Assembly: GCA_015152525.1 (NCBI GenBank) | Contig: SUTU01000002.1 | Coordinates: 62,001 to 126,000 of the forward strand | Direction: 5' to 3' | Length of the DNA stretch: 64,000 nt | Source: Cyanobacteria bacterium SIG28 | GTDB taxonomy: Bacteria > Cyanobacteriota > Vampirovibrionia > Gastranaerophilales > Gastranaerophilaceae | In this document: positions 17,065 through 27,862 of the stretch, in pieces | How the letters are laid out: every line of letters starts with the position of its first letter | Position numbering within the stretch: the first letter of the stretch is position 1 | The notes under the pieces: generated by a model | Database searches by the model: none | What the model saw: only the letters and a program-made list of their open reading frames with translations | Told to the model about the DNA's origin: nothing | Position numbers and translations under genes: made by a program

Positions 17065-18514
17065 TGTTATCCTTATTATTTTCTTCATTAACGTTGTTTT
17101 TAGAACTTCTTGCCCTCATATATTGCGAAGATGTCATCAAGTCGCTTGCTTTAAATTCTCTTTGTCTATTATTTAAAATCATTTCCTTTGAATAATTTAA
17201 GTTCGGATCACGATATGGTATACCTGCTTTTGTACTGCATAATCCCATTTCATAGTTTGAAAGAGGATGTTCGATTAATGATTTTTCTTTAGCTGCAACA
17301 GTTCCTATACACTTTCCTGTTTTTTTATCTAAAATTTTTCCGATAAAGAAATTGCTTTCTAAGAACGTATTACGTACTAAGGCAGAATTAGAATAAGTCA
17401 TAAGTATACCTGTTGGACTCAATCTTCTGTGCAATTCAGCCATGAAATCTACTGTCCATAGCTCAGGTGCTTTATGAAAAGTAAAAGCATCTAAGAATAT
17501 TAGGTCATATTGGCGATTAATTTCCAAAATAGACTTTCTTGCATCATTTACGTAGAAATTGATGTTAAATAGCTTCTCAGCTTGCTTAAAATAAGCTTTT
17601 TTATATCGGTTCGATAAATGGTCATAATATATATTATGTAAGAAGGCTAATAAATTCAATTTGGTTATAAGTTTATACCCCGGATTTTGATTAAAAAGCG
17701 CATATTTTATAACAGACTTATCGAAAAATTTCTTATTTCTTCTTTCTTTAAGTAAATTTTTTAAATTTTTATCCACATACTCTTTGCCATATTTTTTTAT
17801 TAGCTCATCAACAAGAATATAATTAACGAATTTATGTATTCTATACTCTTGATCTAAAACTTCAAAATCAGTTCTGAACTTGATATCTAAAAGTTCAGTT
17901 ATTTTTCTGTTATTTCGTCTTGATATTTTTAATGCTAATTTAGCCAGAAATTTTTTAATTTTCCAATACTCGTCAAAACAACTAAATTGATGTGGTATAA
18001 TCCTTGCAAAAATTTCTTGCAAAGTAATAACTGTTTTTAATAATGGTGAAATTTTTACAAGTTCTTCATTCATGTCTAAGCAATCTATAGTGATGTATGG
18101 AAATATATTATCACTATTTATCGTTTCGATAGATGATGATAATTTTCTATCTCCTTTTGAATTATTATTAGCATCACTCGTTTCGATACTTATATTTGTA
18201 TTAGATATTTTTTTGAAAAATTTTTCTTTTAAAAATTTTAAAAATTTATTTTCTTTTTTTTGTTTTAAAAATTTTTCATATTTATTAATTACAAAACTCA
18301 TGGCTGCTTTTGTATTGTAGCCAACACCATAACAAACATCTAAAATTTTTAAATCAGAAGTTTCACTTAGTCGTTTATCTAATTTAGACGGTATAATAAA
18401 CTTATCCCATGCTTCTGTGATAGCACCAAATTTTGAATGATATACATCGTCATCTGAATACGAATATAGCCCTATTGAGCCGTCTTGTGTATAATAAAAT
18501 TCATAATCCCTCAT
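17054..18514 (-). CDS. mnmD: MnmC/MnmD-type tRNA U34 methyltransferase with large insertion
   Basis: The start (EFYYTQDGSIGLYSYSDDDVYHSKFGAITEA) and the block ARKSILEINRQYDLIFLDAF followed by ELWTVDFMAELHRRLSPTG match the methyltransferase half of MnmC, which methylates 5-aminomethyl-2-thiouridine at wobble U34. The SAM motif I is LKILDVCYGVGYN. Between motif I and the NDAR block lie about 250 residues rather than the usual 100, a lysine-rich predicted helical insertion. Total length is 486 residues from ATG 18514; the frame could extend to a TTG at 18550, but that falls on the promoter -35 box. The FAD enzyme gene overlaps its end. Confidence 0.72.
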   Translation of the reverse strand: MRDYEFYYTQDGSIGLYSYSDDDVYHSKFGAITEAWDKFIIPSKLDKRLSETSDLKILDVCYGVGYNTKAAMSFVINKYEKFLKQKKENKFLKFLKEKFFKKISNTNISIETSDANNNSKGDRKLSSSIETINSDNIFPYITIDCLDMNEELVKISPLLKTVITLQEIFARIIPHQFSCFDEYWKIKKFLAKLALKISRRNNRKITELLDIKFRTDFEVLDQEYRIHKFVNYILVDELIKKYGKEYVDKNLKNLLKERRNKKFFDKSVIKYALFNQNPGYKLITKLNLLAFLHNIYYDHLSNRYKKAYFKQAEKLFNINFYVNDARKSILEINRQYDLIFLDAFTFHKAPELWTVDFMAELHRRLSPTGILMTYSNSALVRNTFLESNFFIGKILDKKTGKCIGTVAAKEKSLIEHPLSNYEMGLCSTKAGIPYRDPNLNYSKEMILNNRQREFKASDLMTSSQYMRARSSKNNVNEENNKDNNEK

Positions 18515-18521
18515 AGAGCTT

Positions 18522-18550
18522 ATTATAACAATATCAAGGTTATAGTGCAA
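18522..18550 (-). promoter_or_regulatory. Consensus promoter giving a leaderless mnmD transcript
   Basis: On the minus strand TTGCAC (18545-18550), a 17-base spacer and TATAAT (18522-18527, with TG two bases before it) form a near-consensus promoter. TATAAT ends 7 bases before the ATG at 18514, so the mRNA should start at the start codon. Confidence 0.75.
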
Positions 18551-18594
18551 GGCAAAAGCTTTTTTTTATTATTATAATTATTAATTTTGAATTA

Positions 18595-18612
18595 ATTGTA
18601 AATTTTTGTAAA
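18595..18612. promoter_or_regulatory. HLR1-type site upstream of rpoB
   Basis: Read on the minus strand, TTTACAAA and TTTACAAT are separated by two bases, a full match to the RpaB HLR1 consensus. The site lies in the divergent region between mnmD and rpoB, about 40 bases upstream of the presumed rpoB -35 box, a position where an activator could act. Target gene and binding are inferred. Confidence 0.5.
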
Positions 18613-18651
18613 TTTACCACTTGAAAAATTGTAGTTTATACCCTTATAAAC

Positions 18652-18687
18652 TTGACTCTGGTTTTTGATGTTGTACGATTGTATAAC
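18652..18687 (+). promoter_or_regulatory. Probable rpoB promoter
   Basis: TTGACT (18652-18657) is followed at 16 bases by TACGAT (18674-18679). A second possible -10 (TATAAC, with TG before it) is at 18682-18687. The transcript would carry a leader of about 100 bases before ATG 18789. Confidence 0.5.
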
Positions 18688-18788
18688 ATGCAGACATGTA
18701 CATGGGATAATTATGTCCGAAATAAAAGTAGAAAATTTATAAAAATTTTATATAGTGCGTACATCATTAGAATAGATGAGGTGAATTA

Positions 18789-21700
18789 ATGTCGACAAAA
18801 TATGCGAAAAGAGTAACGCCAATGGGTATACCAAATACACGTTTGGACGATTTACCAGATTTAATTGACGTGCAAAAAAAATCATTTGAATGGTTTTTAA
18901 AAGAAGGGCTAAAAGAAGAACTTTTAGCATTTTCTCCTGTTAAGGATTATACAGGTAGATTAGAATTGCACTTCTTACCAAATTACACGTTCGATAATGC
19001 TAAATACACAGTTGAAGAAGCTCGTATTCACGATACAACTTATGCAAAACAACTTCGTGTAATGGTTCGTTTAGTAAACCGTGATAGCGGTGAAATTAAA
19101 GAACAAGAAGTTTATATTGGTGATATTCCTACAATGACTGATAAAGGTACTTTCATTGTTAACGGTGCGGAACGTGTTATCGTTTCTCAAATCGTACGTT
19201 CACCTGGTGTTTACTTCAAGAGAGAAGTTTCTCCTACAGGTAAGAGATTATATAACGCAACTATGATTCCTAACAGAGGAGCATGGTTAAAGATTGAAAC
19301 TGACTCTAATGACTTAATTTACGTTAAGATAGACAAAAACAGAAAAATCTTAGCTACAACATTATTAAAAGCTATGGGTATTACTGTTTCTGAAATGGAA
19401 TCTTTATTTACTCACTTTGATTTCTTGAAAAAAACTTTGGATAAAGATACTACAGAAACAACTGATGATGCTTTAATTGATTTGTATAAAAAATTACGTC
19501 CGGGCGACCCTGCATCAGCTCAAGGCGGACGTCAAATTCTTGAATCAAGATTCTTTGATGACAAGAAATATGATATAGGTCGTGTTGGTCGTTATAAATT
19601 AAACAAAAAATTAAACTTAAATATTCCTAACAGTGTTAGAACGTTAACAAGAGAAGATATTATTGCTTCAATTGAGTACTTAATTAATCTAACATATGAT
19701 GAAGGTTCTTTAGATGATATTGACCACTTAGGTAACAGAAGAATTCGTTCAGTTGGTGAACTTCTTCAAAACCAATTTAGAGTTGGTCTTTCAAGAATCG
19801 AAAGAATCGTTAAAGAAAGAATGACTCTTCAAGATTCTGAAACATTAACACCATTGAACTTGTTAAATACAAAGCCATTAGTAGCTTCTTTAAAAGAGTT
19901 CTTTGGTTCTTCTCAGTTATCTCAGTTCATGGACCAAATTAACCCACTTGCTGAATTAACTCACAAAAGACGTGTTTCAGCTCTTGGACCTGGCGGTTTA
20001 CAAAGAGAAAGAGCTGGTTTCGCAGTTCGTGATATTCACCCTTCTCACTATGGACGTATTTGTCCGGTAGAAACACCGGAAGGTCCTAATGCTGGTTTGA
20101 TTGGGTCATTAGCTACTCACGCAAGAGTTAATGATTATGGTTTTGTTGAATCACCATTCTTTGTTGTAAGAGATGGTGTTGTAACGGATGAAGTTGTTTA
20201 TATGACAGCAGATGAAGACGAGAACTTCCGTTGCGCACCTGCTGACGTTCAACTTAATCCTGATAACACATTCAAAGCAGCTCAAGTTCCTGTACGTTAC
20301 AGATCTGAGTTTGTAATGTGTGAATCTTCAAAAGTTGACTATGTTGGTGTTTGCCCTATTCAAATCATTTCTGTTGCGACATCAATGATTCCGTTTATTG
20401 AACACGATGACGCGAACCGTGCATTGATGGGTTCAAACATGCAACGTCAATCAGTGCCTCTACTTATTACTGAAAGACCGGTTGTAGGTACAGGTATGGA
20501 AAGAAGAGTTGCAAAAGACTCAGGTATGGTTGTGGTAGCTCGTGTTGACGGTACTGTATCAAGAGTTACAGGTGAAGAAATTGTAATTGTTGATCAAAGT
20601 GGTAAACAACATTTACACACATTAATGAAATATGTAAGATCTAACCAAGATACTTGTATTAACCAAAAACCTATCGTTAATGAAGGTGATAAGGTTATGG
20701 CAGGTGATGTAATTGCTGACGGTGCTTCTACAAGCTGTGGTGAGTTATCAATCGGTAAAAACATCTTGGTAGCATATATGCCTTGGGAAGGCTATAACTT
20801 CGAGGATGCTATTCTACTTTCTGAAAGATGCGTACATGATGATATCTTTACATCAGTTCACATCGAAAAATTAGAAATAGATGCTCGTCAAACAAAACTT
20901 GGACCAGAAGAAATTACTCGTGAAATTCCAAACGTTTCTGAAGAAGCTTTAAGACACTTGGATGAACGTGGTATTGTTCGTATCGGTGCAAGAGTTTATG
21001 CTGATGATATCCTTGTTGGTAAAGTTACACCAAAAGGTGAATCAGAACATCCGCCTGAAGAAAAACTTTTAAGAGCAATCTTCGCTGAAAAAGCAAGAGA
21101 TGTTAAAGATAATTCTTTAAGAGTTCCTCACGGTGAAGGCGGTAGAGTACTCGACGTTAAAGTATTTGACAGAGAAAAAGGTGATGAATTACCACCTGGT
21201 GCAAATACTGTTATAAGAGTTTATATAGCTCAAAAACGTAAAGTATCTGTAGGTGATAAATTATCAGGTCGCCACGGTAATAAAGGTATTGTATCAAGAA
21301 TTCTTCCTAAAGAAGATATGCCATTCTTACCTGATGGTACACCTGTAGATATAGTTTTAAACCCACTAGGTGTTCCTTCTCGTATGAACGTTGGTCAAAC
21401 TTATGAATGTTTATTAGGTTTGGCAGCTTACTTAACTAAAGAACATTATGAAGCTCCTTCTTTTGATGAAAGATATGGTGATAACCAGTCTGAAATCGCT
21501 ACAAGAGCTGAATTAGTACGTGGTATAAAAGAATCCGGTTGTGATTGGGTTAGAGAAGACGGTAAAGTTTACCTAATTGATGGTAGAACAGGCGAACCGT
21601 TTGATGAACCTATTGCAGTTGGTTTATCTTATATCTTGAAACTTGTCCACTTAGTTGACGATAAAATCCACGCTCGTTCAACTGGTCCTTACTCATTAGT

Positions 21701-22103
21701 AACTCAACAACCTTTAGGTGGTAAGGCTCAATTTGGTGGTCAAAGATTCGGGGAAATGGAAGTATGGGCATTAGAAGCTTATGGTGCAGCTTATACTCTT
21801 CAAGAAATGTTGACTATTAAGTCAGATGATGTTAACGGACGTAACAGAGCATATGAATCAATCGTTAAAGGCGATAATATTCCTAGACCTGGTATTCCAG
21901 AATCATTCAAGGTACTTGTAAGAGAATTACAAAGTATCGGACTTGATATTACAGTTGCGAAGAAAAATGGTGTTGAAGTAGATTTAATGAGTGATATGGA
22001 CGATGTTAGAAAATCAGCTCCAAAAAGAACTCTATCAGATATTGATTCAGAGTTGTTAAATATCAACTTCTTTGAGACTTCTACAACACTAGGTGAAATA
22101 TAA
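18789..22103 (+). CDS. rpoB: DNA-directed RNA polymerase subunit beta
   Basis: At 1104 residues this matches the compact cyanobacterial beta subunit in length. Clear landmarks are the N-terminal lobe start ([22 protein letters not shown]), the rifampicin-pocket region ([30 protein letters not shown]) and the active-site flank [19 protein letters not shown]. The C-terminal clamp segment is [24 protein letters not shown]. The rifampicin-region residues read as the sensitive type (Ser, Asp and His present in the usual places). The gene is not preceded by rplJ-rplL, unlike many bacteria; its upstream neighbour is divergent. rpoC1 follows after 12 bases. Confidence 0.99.
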   Translation: MSTKYAKRVTPMGIPNTRLDDLPDLIDVQKKSFEWFLKEGLKEELLAFSPVKDYTGRLELHFLPNYTFDNAKYTVEEARIHDTTYAKQLRVMVRLVNRDSGEIKEQEVYIGDIPTMTDKGTFIVNGAERVIVSQIVRSPGVYFKREVSPTGKRLYNATMIPNRGAWLKIETDSNDLIYVKIDKNRKILATTLLKAMGITVSEMESLFTHFDFLKKTLDKDTTETTDDALIDLYKKLRPGDPASAQGGRQILESRFFDDKKYDIGRVGRYKLNKKLNLNIPNSVRTLTREDIIASIEYLINLTYDEGSLDDIDHLGNRRIRSVGELLQNQFRVGLSRIERIVKERMTLQDSETLTPLNLLNTKPLVASLKEFFGSSQLSQFMDQINPLAELTHKRRVSALGPGGLQRERAGFAVRDIHPSHYGRICPVETPEGPNAGLIGSLATHARVNDYGFVESPFFVVRDGVVTDEVVYMTADEDENFRCAPADVQLNPDNTFKAAQVPVRYRSEFVMCESSKVDYVGVCPIQIISVATSMIPFIEHDDANRALMGSNMQRQSVPLLITERPVVGTGMERRVAKDSGMVVVARVDGTVSRVTGEEIVIVDQSGKQHLHTLMKYVRSNQDTCINQKPIVNEGDKVMAGDVIADGASTSCGELSIGKNILVAYMPWEGYNFEDAILLSERCVHDDIFTSVHIEKLEIDARQTKLGPEEITREIPNVSEEALRHLDERGIVRIGARVYADDILVGKVTPKGESEHPPEEKLLRAIFAEKARDVKDNSLRVPHGEGGRVLDVKVFDREKGDELPPGANTVIRVYIAQKRKVSVGDKLSGRHGNKGIVSRILPKEDMPFLPDGTPVDIVLNPLGVPSRMNVGQTYECLLGLAAYLTKEHYEAPSFDERYGDNQSEIATRAELVRGIKESGCDWVREDGKVYLIDGRTGEPFDEPIAVGLSYILKLVHLVDDKIHARSTGPYSLVTQQPLGGKAQFGGQRFGEMEVWALEAYGAAYTLQEMLTIKSDDVNGRNRAYESIVKGDNIPRPGIPESFKVLVRELQSIGLDITVAKKNGVEVDLMSDMDDVRKSAPKRTLSDIDSELLNINFFETSTTLGEI

Positions 22104-22115
22104 GGAGATAGGAAA

Positions 22116-23825
22116 TTGTCTACAAGTATTGATTATTTTGATTATATACGTATAAGCATCGCTTCACCGGAAAGAATTTTGAAGTGGTCATACGGCGAGG
22201 TTACAAAACCTGAAACTATTAACTATAGAACTTTAAAACCTGAACGTGATGGTTTGTTCTGCGAAAGGATTTTCGGACCAACAAAGGACTGGGAATGCTA
22301 TTGCGGTAAATATAAAAGAGTTCGTCATAAAGGTATCATTTGTGAAAGATGTGGTGTTGAAGTTACTGATTCTAAAGTAAGACGTCATAGAATGGGACAC
22401 ATTGCTTTGGCAGCTCCTGTTTCTCACATTTGGTTCTTAAAAGGAATTCCTTCATATCTTGGTTTGCTTCTTGATATGACTCTTAAGGATTTAGAACAAG
22501 TTATTTATTTCAATAACTACGTTGTAATTGATCCGGCAGATTCACCATTCAAGAAATTCCAACTTCTTTCAGAAGAAGAATATGAAGATTTCGTAATGGA
22601 AAACGAAGAAACTAAACTTGAAGTTGGCATTGGTGCAGAAGCTATTAAAAAGCTTTTAGGAGAAATCAATGTTAAAGAATTAGCTGAAGAAATACGTTCT
22701 GAACTTGCTGGTGGTGTTTCTTCCGTTCAAAGAAAAGGTAAGTTAATTAAAAGATTAAGATTATTAGATTCTCTAATCTCATCTGAAACAGACCCAACTT
22801 GGATGGTTATGGATGTACTTCCTGTAACTCCTCCTGACTTAAGACCAATGGTTCAATTAGATGGTGGTAGATTTGCTACTTCAGACTTGAATGATTTATA
22901 CAGAAGAGTTATTAACAGAAACAACCGTTTACAAAGATTATTGGAAATGGGTGCACCTGAAATCATCGTAAGAAACGAAAAACGTATGTTACAAGAAGCA
23001 GTTGATGCTCTTATTGATAACGGAAGACGCGGTAGAACAGTTGTTGGTCCTAACAACAGAGCGTTGAAATCATTATCTAATATTATTGAAGGTAAACAAG
23101 GTCGTTTCCGTCAAAACTTATTAGGTAAACGTGTTGACTATTCTGGTCGTTCTGTAATCGTTGTTGGTCCGACATTAAAACTTAACCAATGCGGACTTCC
23201 AAAAGAAATGGCTATTGAATTATTCAAACCATTTGTTGTTAATAAACTTATTGAAAGAGGATACGTTCAAAACATTAAATCTGCTAAGAAAATGATTGAA
23301 CGTTCTGATGCAAAAGTTTGGGATATATTAGAGGAAATCATCGACGGTCATCCGGTTATGTTGAACCGTGCACCGACCCTTCACAGATTAGGTATTCAAG
23401 CATTTGAACCTAAGTTGGTTGAGGGTAGAGCTATTCAACTTCACCCGTTAGTATGTACAGCGTTCAACGCTGACTTTGACGGCGACCAAATGGCTGTTCA
23501 CGTACCTCTATCAATTGAAGCTCAAACAGAAGCTAGAATGCTTATGTTAGCTACAAACAATATCTTAGCTCCGGCTAACGGAAAACCTATCATAACTCCT
23601 TCACAGGACATGGTATTAGGTATGTATTACTTAACTATTATGAAGAACGAAGATCAAGAAGTTAAAGGTTATTTCTACAACTTCCAAGATGCAATTTCAG
23701 CATTAGAAGCTAAGGTAATAACTTTACACGATAAGATTGTTGTTCGTGATGATAAAGGTAATAGAATTGAAACAACCGTTGGTAGAATTATATTCAACGA
23801 AGCAGTAAGAAAAGCACTAGCATAG
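22116..23825 (+). CDS. rpoC1: RNA polymerase subunit gamma (N-terminal beta-prime)
   Basis: A TTG start behind AAGGAGATA gives a 569-residue protein equal to the N-terminal part of beta-prime. The zinc-ribbon cysteines (CYCGKYK and CERCGVEV, about 63-81), the rudder/lid region and the catalytic magnesium loop NADFDGDQM (about 450) are present. It ends at [15 protein letters not shown], where a single-chain beta-prime would continue into the segment found at the start of rpoC2. A split at this point is the cyanobacterial and plastid arrangement. A 97-base linker follows before rpoC2. Confidence 0.98.
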   Translation: MSTSIDYFDYIRISIASPERILKWSYGEVTKPETINYRTLKPERDGLFCERIFGPTKDWECYCGKYKRVRHKGIICERCGVEVTDSKVRRHRMGHIALAAPVSHIWFLKGIPSYLGLLLDMTLKDLEQVIYFNNYVVIDPADSPFKKFQLLSEEEYEDFVMENEETKLEVGIGAEAIKKLLGEINVKELAEEIRSELAGGVSSVQRKGKLIKRLRLLDSLISSETDPTWMVMDVLPVTPPDLRPMVQLDGGRFATSDLNDLYRRVINRNNRLQRLLEMGAPEIIVRNEKRMLQEAVDALIDNGRRGRTVVGPNNRALKSLSNIIEGKQGRFRQNLLGKRVDYSGRSVIVVGPTLKLNQCGLPKEMAIELFKPFVVNKLIERGYVQNIKSAKKMIERSDAKVWDILEEIIDGHPVMLNRAPTLHRLGIQAFEPKLVEGRAIQLHPLVCTAFNADFDGDQMAVHVPLSIEAQTEARMLMLATNNILAPANGKPIITPSQDMVLGMYYLTIMKNEDQEVKGYFYNFQDAISALEAKVITLHDKIVVRDDKGNRIETTVGRIIFNEAVRKALA

Positions 23826-23922
23826 GGGCAAATGTAACGGGTTTGAAGAGCTTGTTACTAGCCGGAAAATCTTAGGTTTAAATGACCTAGAAGTAGAAGT
23901 TAAAGAATAGGAAATTATAAAT

Positions 23923-26900
23923 ATGGAAAATACTTACACACATAAAAATAATACGCCTGAGTTTATTAACAAAAACATGGATAAAAAAGGTTTAAACAAA
24001 CTTTTATCTCAGATGTATTTGGAATACGGCGGTGCTAAAACTGCTGAATTAGCAAATACACTCAAAAACTTAGGGTATAAATACGCTACAAAATCAGGCG
24101 TAACAATTTCTATAGCAGACTTATCAGTTCCTGAATCTAAAAAAGCTTTATTGCAAGAAGCAGAAGCAGAAATTGAAAAATCTACAAACAGATACCTTAA
24201 AGGTGAAATTACTGAAGTAGAAAGATATACAAAAGTTATTGATACTTGGTCAGAAACAACTGCAAAGTTAACAGAACAAGTGGTTGAAAATTTTGACAAA
24301 TTAAACCCTGTATATATGATGGCATTCTCAGGTGCGAGAGGTAACTTATCACAGGTTTCTCAGTTAGTTGGTATGCGTGGTTTGATGGCAGACGCACAAG
24401 GTCAAATCATCGACTTGCCGATTACTTCAAACTTTAAAGAAGGCTTGTCTGTAACTGAATACATCATTTCATCATATGGTGCAAGAAAAGGGCTTGTAGA
24501 TACAGCATTAAAAACAGCTGACTCAGGTTATTTAACAAGACGTTTGGTTGACGTTGCACAAGATGTTATTATTCGTGATGCAGATTGCGGTGGTGATAAA
24601 TACATTAACATGAAACCTATTACTGACGGTGATGCTGTTATTGTACCACTAATTGATAGATTGTTAGGAAGAACAGTTGCGCAAGATATTCTTGATGAAG
24701 ACGGCAAAACTGTTTTAGTTGCTAAAGATACAACTATGGACAGAAATGACATTAAAAAGATATCTCACCTAAATCTAACAGAATTAAAAGTTAGATCCGG
24801 TTTAACTTGTGGACTAGAATACGGTGTTTGTCAAAAATGTTACGGTTGGGCTTTAACAACTCAAAAATTAGTTGATGTTGGTGAAGCAATCGGTATTATA
24901 GCAGCTCAATCAATCGGTGAACCTGGTACTCAGTTAACGATGAGAACATTCCACACCGGTGGTGCGGTTGGTGTAAAAGAGGCAACTAAAGAAATTCATT
25001 CTGCAATTGCAGGTACAATTTCTTCAAAAATTAAAACAAGAGAATTAAGAACTCGCCACGGTGATGTTGTTAAAGTTTCTATATATGAAGCTGATGTAGA
25101 AGTATCTAATGGTAAGAAAACTGAAACTTACCATATACCTACTGGTGCGACTGTATTCTTTGAAAACGGTCAAGCTGTTGAAAAAGGTGCTAAATTAGCA
25201 GAATTTAGACCAACTTCAAATAATGCAGGTCGTTTAACAGAAAAAGCAACAAAAGATATTAATTCTGATATGTCAGGTGAAATCTTGTTTGAAGATTTTG
25301 TTGCAGACGAAAAGAAAGACAGACAAGGTAACATTTCAAGAACAGCTAACAAAAACGGTATTGTATGGATTATCGGTGGTGATGTTTATAACTTACCTGG
25401 TGGTTCAAAAGTTCTTGTTTCTGATGAACAAAAAGTTAAAGCCGGTGATAAATTAGCTGAAACACTTATGATTTCAGAACATGGTGGTGAAGTTAGATAT
25501 GCTGAAGATTTGGAAGTTGAGACTATCAAATCAGGTAAAAACAGCATTAACAAAATTGTACACGGTAAAGAAATTACAATTGTAATTGCATCTTTAGTAC
25601 CATCAAACGCTAAGTTTGAACAAACTAAAAAAGAACAATTATGGACAGTTAAGAAAACCGGTGAAAAATATATTGTAAAAGCTCCTGTTGATACAACAGT
25701 AGAAAACGGTATGATTATTGCCGAATTAGTTGATGATGAATGTGCTGTTTCATCTTCCGGTGAAATAAGATACATCGATGTAGAAGTTGATGATAATCAA
25801 ATCGTTACAAAATCCGGTAATATCGTATTTGTACCGGAAGAAGTTCACCAAGTTAACAAAGATTCAACTCTTAAAATGGTAGAAAACGGTACTTTTGTTA
25901 CTGCCGGTACTGAAGTTGTAAAAGATGTATATTGTCATATTGACGGTGTTGTTGAATTTAAAGAATTCAATGAAGTTATACACGAAGTTACAATTAGACC
26001 TGGTGAAGTACACACATTACCAAGCATTTCTGAATTAAAAGTTGAAGAAGGTGCTGTTGTAGAAGCTGGTACTACTATTGCAAAAGGTATTAAAGCAAAA
26101 GAAACTTCTATTGTAACTTTAATGGAAATGGATTTTGATGATTTAGACATTGATGATTTAGATGAAGAATTAGATACTTCTTTATCAATGGATGAAGAAT
26201 CTATAGAAGATAAACCTGTTCAAATATTGATTAGACCTGTTCAACCAATGTTTATTGAACCTAAAGAAGTTTCAATAGAATTTGATACAACAGATGAATT
26301 AATCAATATTGTTCCTGTTACTCAATTACAATTCAAAGATGGCGCAAGAGTTAGAAGTCTTGATGGTGCTACATTGACAAGAACAAGCTTAGTTCTTCAA
26401 ATGCAAGGTTATTTATCACACTTAAAAGGACTTGTAGAACTTGATGCTAAAGGCGAATTAAAAGTTGTTGTATTGGAAACATTGATTGTTCGTCGTGAAC
26501 AAGAAGGTAATTCTAAAATGAATGCTTCATTGCAAACATCACTATTAGTTAATAATGGTGAAGTTATTGAGCCTAAAACACCTGTAGCAAAAACAGAAGT
26601 GTTAGCTATTCATGACGGTGTAGCTTCTATTAAGGGTGATGTAACAGAGTCTAGAAGATTACTTATTAACTGTGCTAAGTTTGAAACAGTTGTTGAAACT
26701 AAAAACAAACCATCTGTTAAAAAAGGTGATTTTATAAAATTAGATTCAGAAGTAGCATCTTCCGGTGAATTAGCACCTGTTTCAGGTAAGATTGTAGATG
26801 TTTCAGCAAAATCTGTAACAATCAGAAACGGTCGTCCGTACTTAATCAGCCCAGGTACAATGTTACAAGTAGAAGAAGGCTCTTTGGTTCTTCGTGGTGA

Positions 26901-27792
26901 TATGCTTGCAACTTTGGTATTTGAAAGAGAAAAAACAGGCGATATCGTTCAAGGTCTTCCAAGAGTAGAAGAACTTCTTGAAGCTAGAAAACCTAAAGAT
27001 TGTGCTATTTTAGCAGAAGCTGACGGTGTTGCTGAAATTGAAATCGAAGACGATGTACCAAGATTATTCTTAGCAACTGATGAAGGTTCAAGAACTGAAA
27101 TTAAATTCGCAATTGATGCTAGTATTGTGGTTCAAAATAAACAAAAAATTAAAAAAGGCCAGCCTTTAACAAGCGGTCCTTTGAACCCACATGATGTTAT
27201 AAGACTTTGTGGACCTGAAGAAGCACAACAATACTTAGTAGATGAAGTTCAACGTGTTTACCGCTCACAAGGTGTAGAAATTGCTGATAAACATATTGAA
27301 ATAATTGTACGTCAGATGACTAAAAAGGTTCGTATTGTTGATTCAGGTGATACAAACTTATTACCTGGTGAACTGGTTGAAGTTCAAACTTTCGAAAACG
27401 AAAATAAAATTGTACGTGAACACGAAGGTGCTGAAGCAACTTGTGAATATATGTTATTAGGTATCACAAAAGCTTCATTGAACACTGAATCATTCATCTC
27501 TGCAGCTTCATTCCAAGAAACTACAAGAATCTTGACAGAAGCAGCTGTAGACGGTAAGAAAGACTTGTTAAGAGGTTTGAAAGAAAACGTTATTATCGGT
27601 CGTTTAATACCTGCCGGTACCGGTTTCCATCACTTGTCATATGCTAGTGAAGAACGTGATAAAGAAGCTCAAAAAAGAGCTGCTCAAAGAAACCAAGCCA
27701 GAAAACCTTCTGCTATATTAGAAGAAATTGAAGGTATGTTTGGTTCACCGGATTTGGTAGCTGAATCTGATTCTTCTATTATTGAAGAATAA
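23923..27792 (+). CDS. rpoC2: RNA polymerase subunit beta-prime (C-terminal part)
   Basis: The 1289-residue protein begins with the segment equivalent to mid beta-prime (MDKKGLNKLLSQM then YATKSGVTISIADL). It contains the bridge helix region and the second zinc site (CGLEYGVCQKC), and the trigger-loop start (TMRTFHTGG, about 340). The trigger loop is interrupted until about residue 1005, where GDIVQGLPRVEELLEARKPKD resumes. The intervening roughly 665 residues are repeated beta-rich modules of the SI3 kind, with an acidic patch (DFDDLDIDDLDEELD) near 735-750. SI3 of this size is a cyanobacterial RpoC2 trait. The terminator is at 27815. Confidence 0.97.
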   Translation: MENTYTHKNNTPEFINKNMDKKGLNKLLSQMYLEYGGAKTAELANTLKNLGYKYATKSGVTISIADLSVPESKKALLQEAEAEIEKSTNRYLKGEITEVERYTKVIDTWSETTAKLTEQVVENFDKLNPVYMMAFSGARGNLSQVSQLVGMRGLMADAQGQIIDLPITSNFKEGLSVTEYIISSYGARKGLVDTALKTADSGYLTRRLVDVAQDVIIRDADCGGDKYINMKPITDGDAVIVPLIDRLLGRTVAQDILDEDGKTVLVAKDTTMDRNDIKKISHLNLTELKVRSGLTCGLEYGVCQKCYGWALTTQKLVDVGEAIGIIAAQSIGEPGTQLTMRTFHTGGAVGVKEATKEIHSAIAGTISSKIKTRELRTRHGDVVKVSIYEADVEVSNGKKTETYHIPTGATVFFENGQAVEKGAKLAEFRPTSNNAGRLTEKATKDINSDMSGEILFEDFVADEKKDRQGNISRTANKNGIVWIIGGDVYNLPGGSKVLVSDEQKVKAGDKLAETLMISEHGGEVRYAEDLEVETIKSGKNSINKIVHGKEITIVIASLVPSNAKFEQTKKEQLWTVKKTGEKYIVKAPVDTTVENGMIIAELVDDECAVSSSGEIRYIDVEVDDNQIVTKSGNIVFVPEEVHQVNKDSTLKMVENGTFVTAGTEVVKDVYCHIDGVVEFKEFNEVIHEVTIRPGEVHTLPSISELKVEEGAVVEAGTTIAKGIKAKETSIVTLMEMDFDDLDIDDLDEELDTSLSMDEESIEDKPVQILIRPVQPMFIEPKEVSIEFDTTDELINIVPVTQLQFKDGARVRSLDGATLTRTSLVLQMQGYLSHLKGLVELDAKGELKVVVLETLIVRREQEGNSKMNASLQTSLLVNNGEVIEPKTPVAKTEVLAIHDGVASIKGDVTESRRLLINCAKFETVVETKNKPSVKKGDFIKLDSEVASSGELAPVSGKIVDVSAKSVTIRNGRPYLISPGTMLQVEEGSLVLRGDMLATLVFEREKTGDIVQGLPRVEELLEARKPKDCAILAEADGVAEIEIEDDVPRLFLATDEGSRTEIKFAIDASIVVQNKQKIKKGQPLTSGPLNPHDVIRLCGPEEAQQYLVDEVQRVYRSQGVEIADKHIEIIVRQMTKKVRIVDSGDTNLLPGELVEVQTFENENKIVREHEGAEATCEYMLLGITKASLNTESFISAASFQETTRILTEAAVDGKKDLLRGLKENVIIGRLIPAGTGFHHLSYASEERDKEAQKRAAQRNQARKPSAILEEIEGMFGSPDLVAESDSSIIEE

Positions 27793-27814
27793 TAGATAAT
27801 ATCTTTAATAAAAA

Positions 27815-27845
27815 AAGCTCTCTCTTTTACGAGGGAGCTTTTTTC
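27815..27845. terminator. Terminator of the rpoB-rpoC1-rpoC2 operon
   Basis: AAGCTCTCTC / GAGGGAGCTT (one G:T pair) is followed by TTTTTTC. A-rich sequence on the left lets it serve the convergent gene at 27863 as well. Confidence 0.85.
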
Positions 27846-27862
27846 TACTATGATAATTATTA

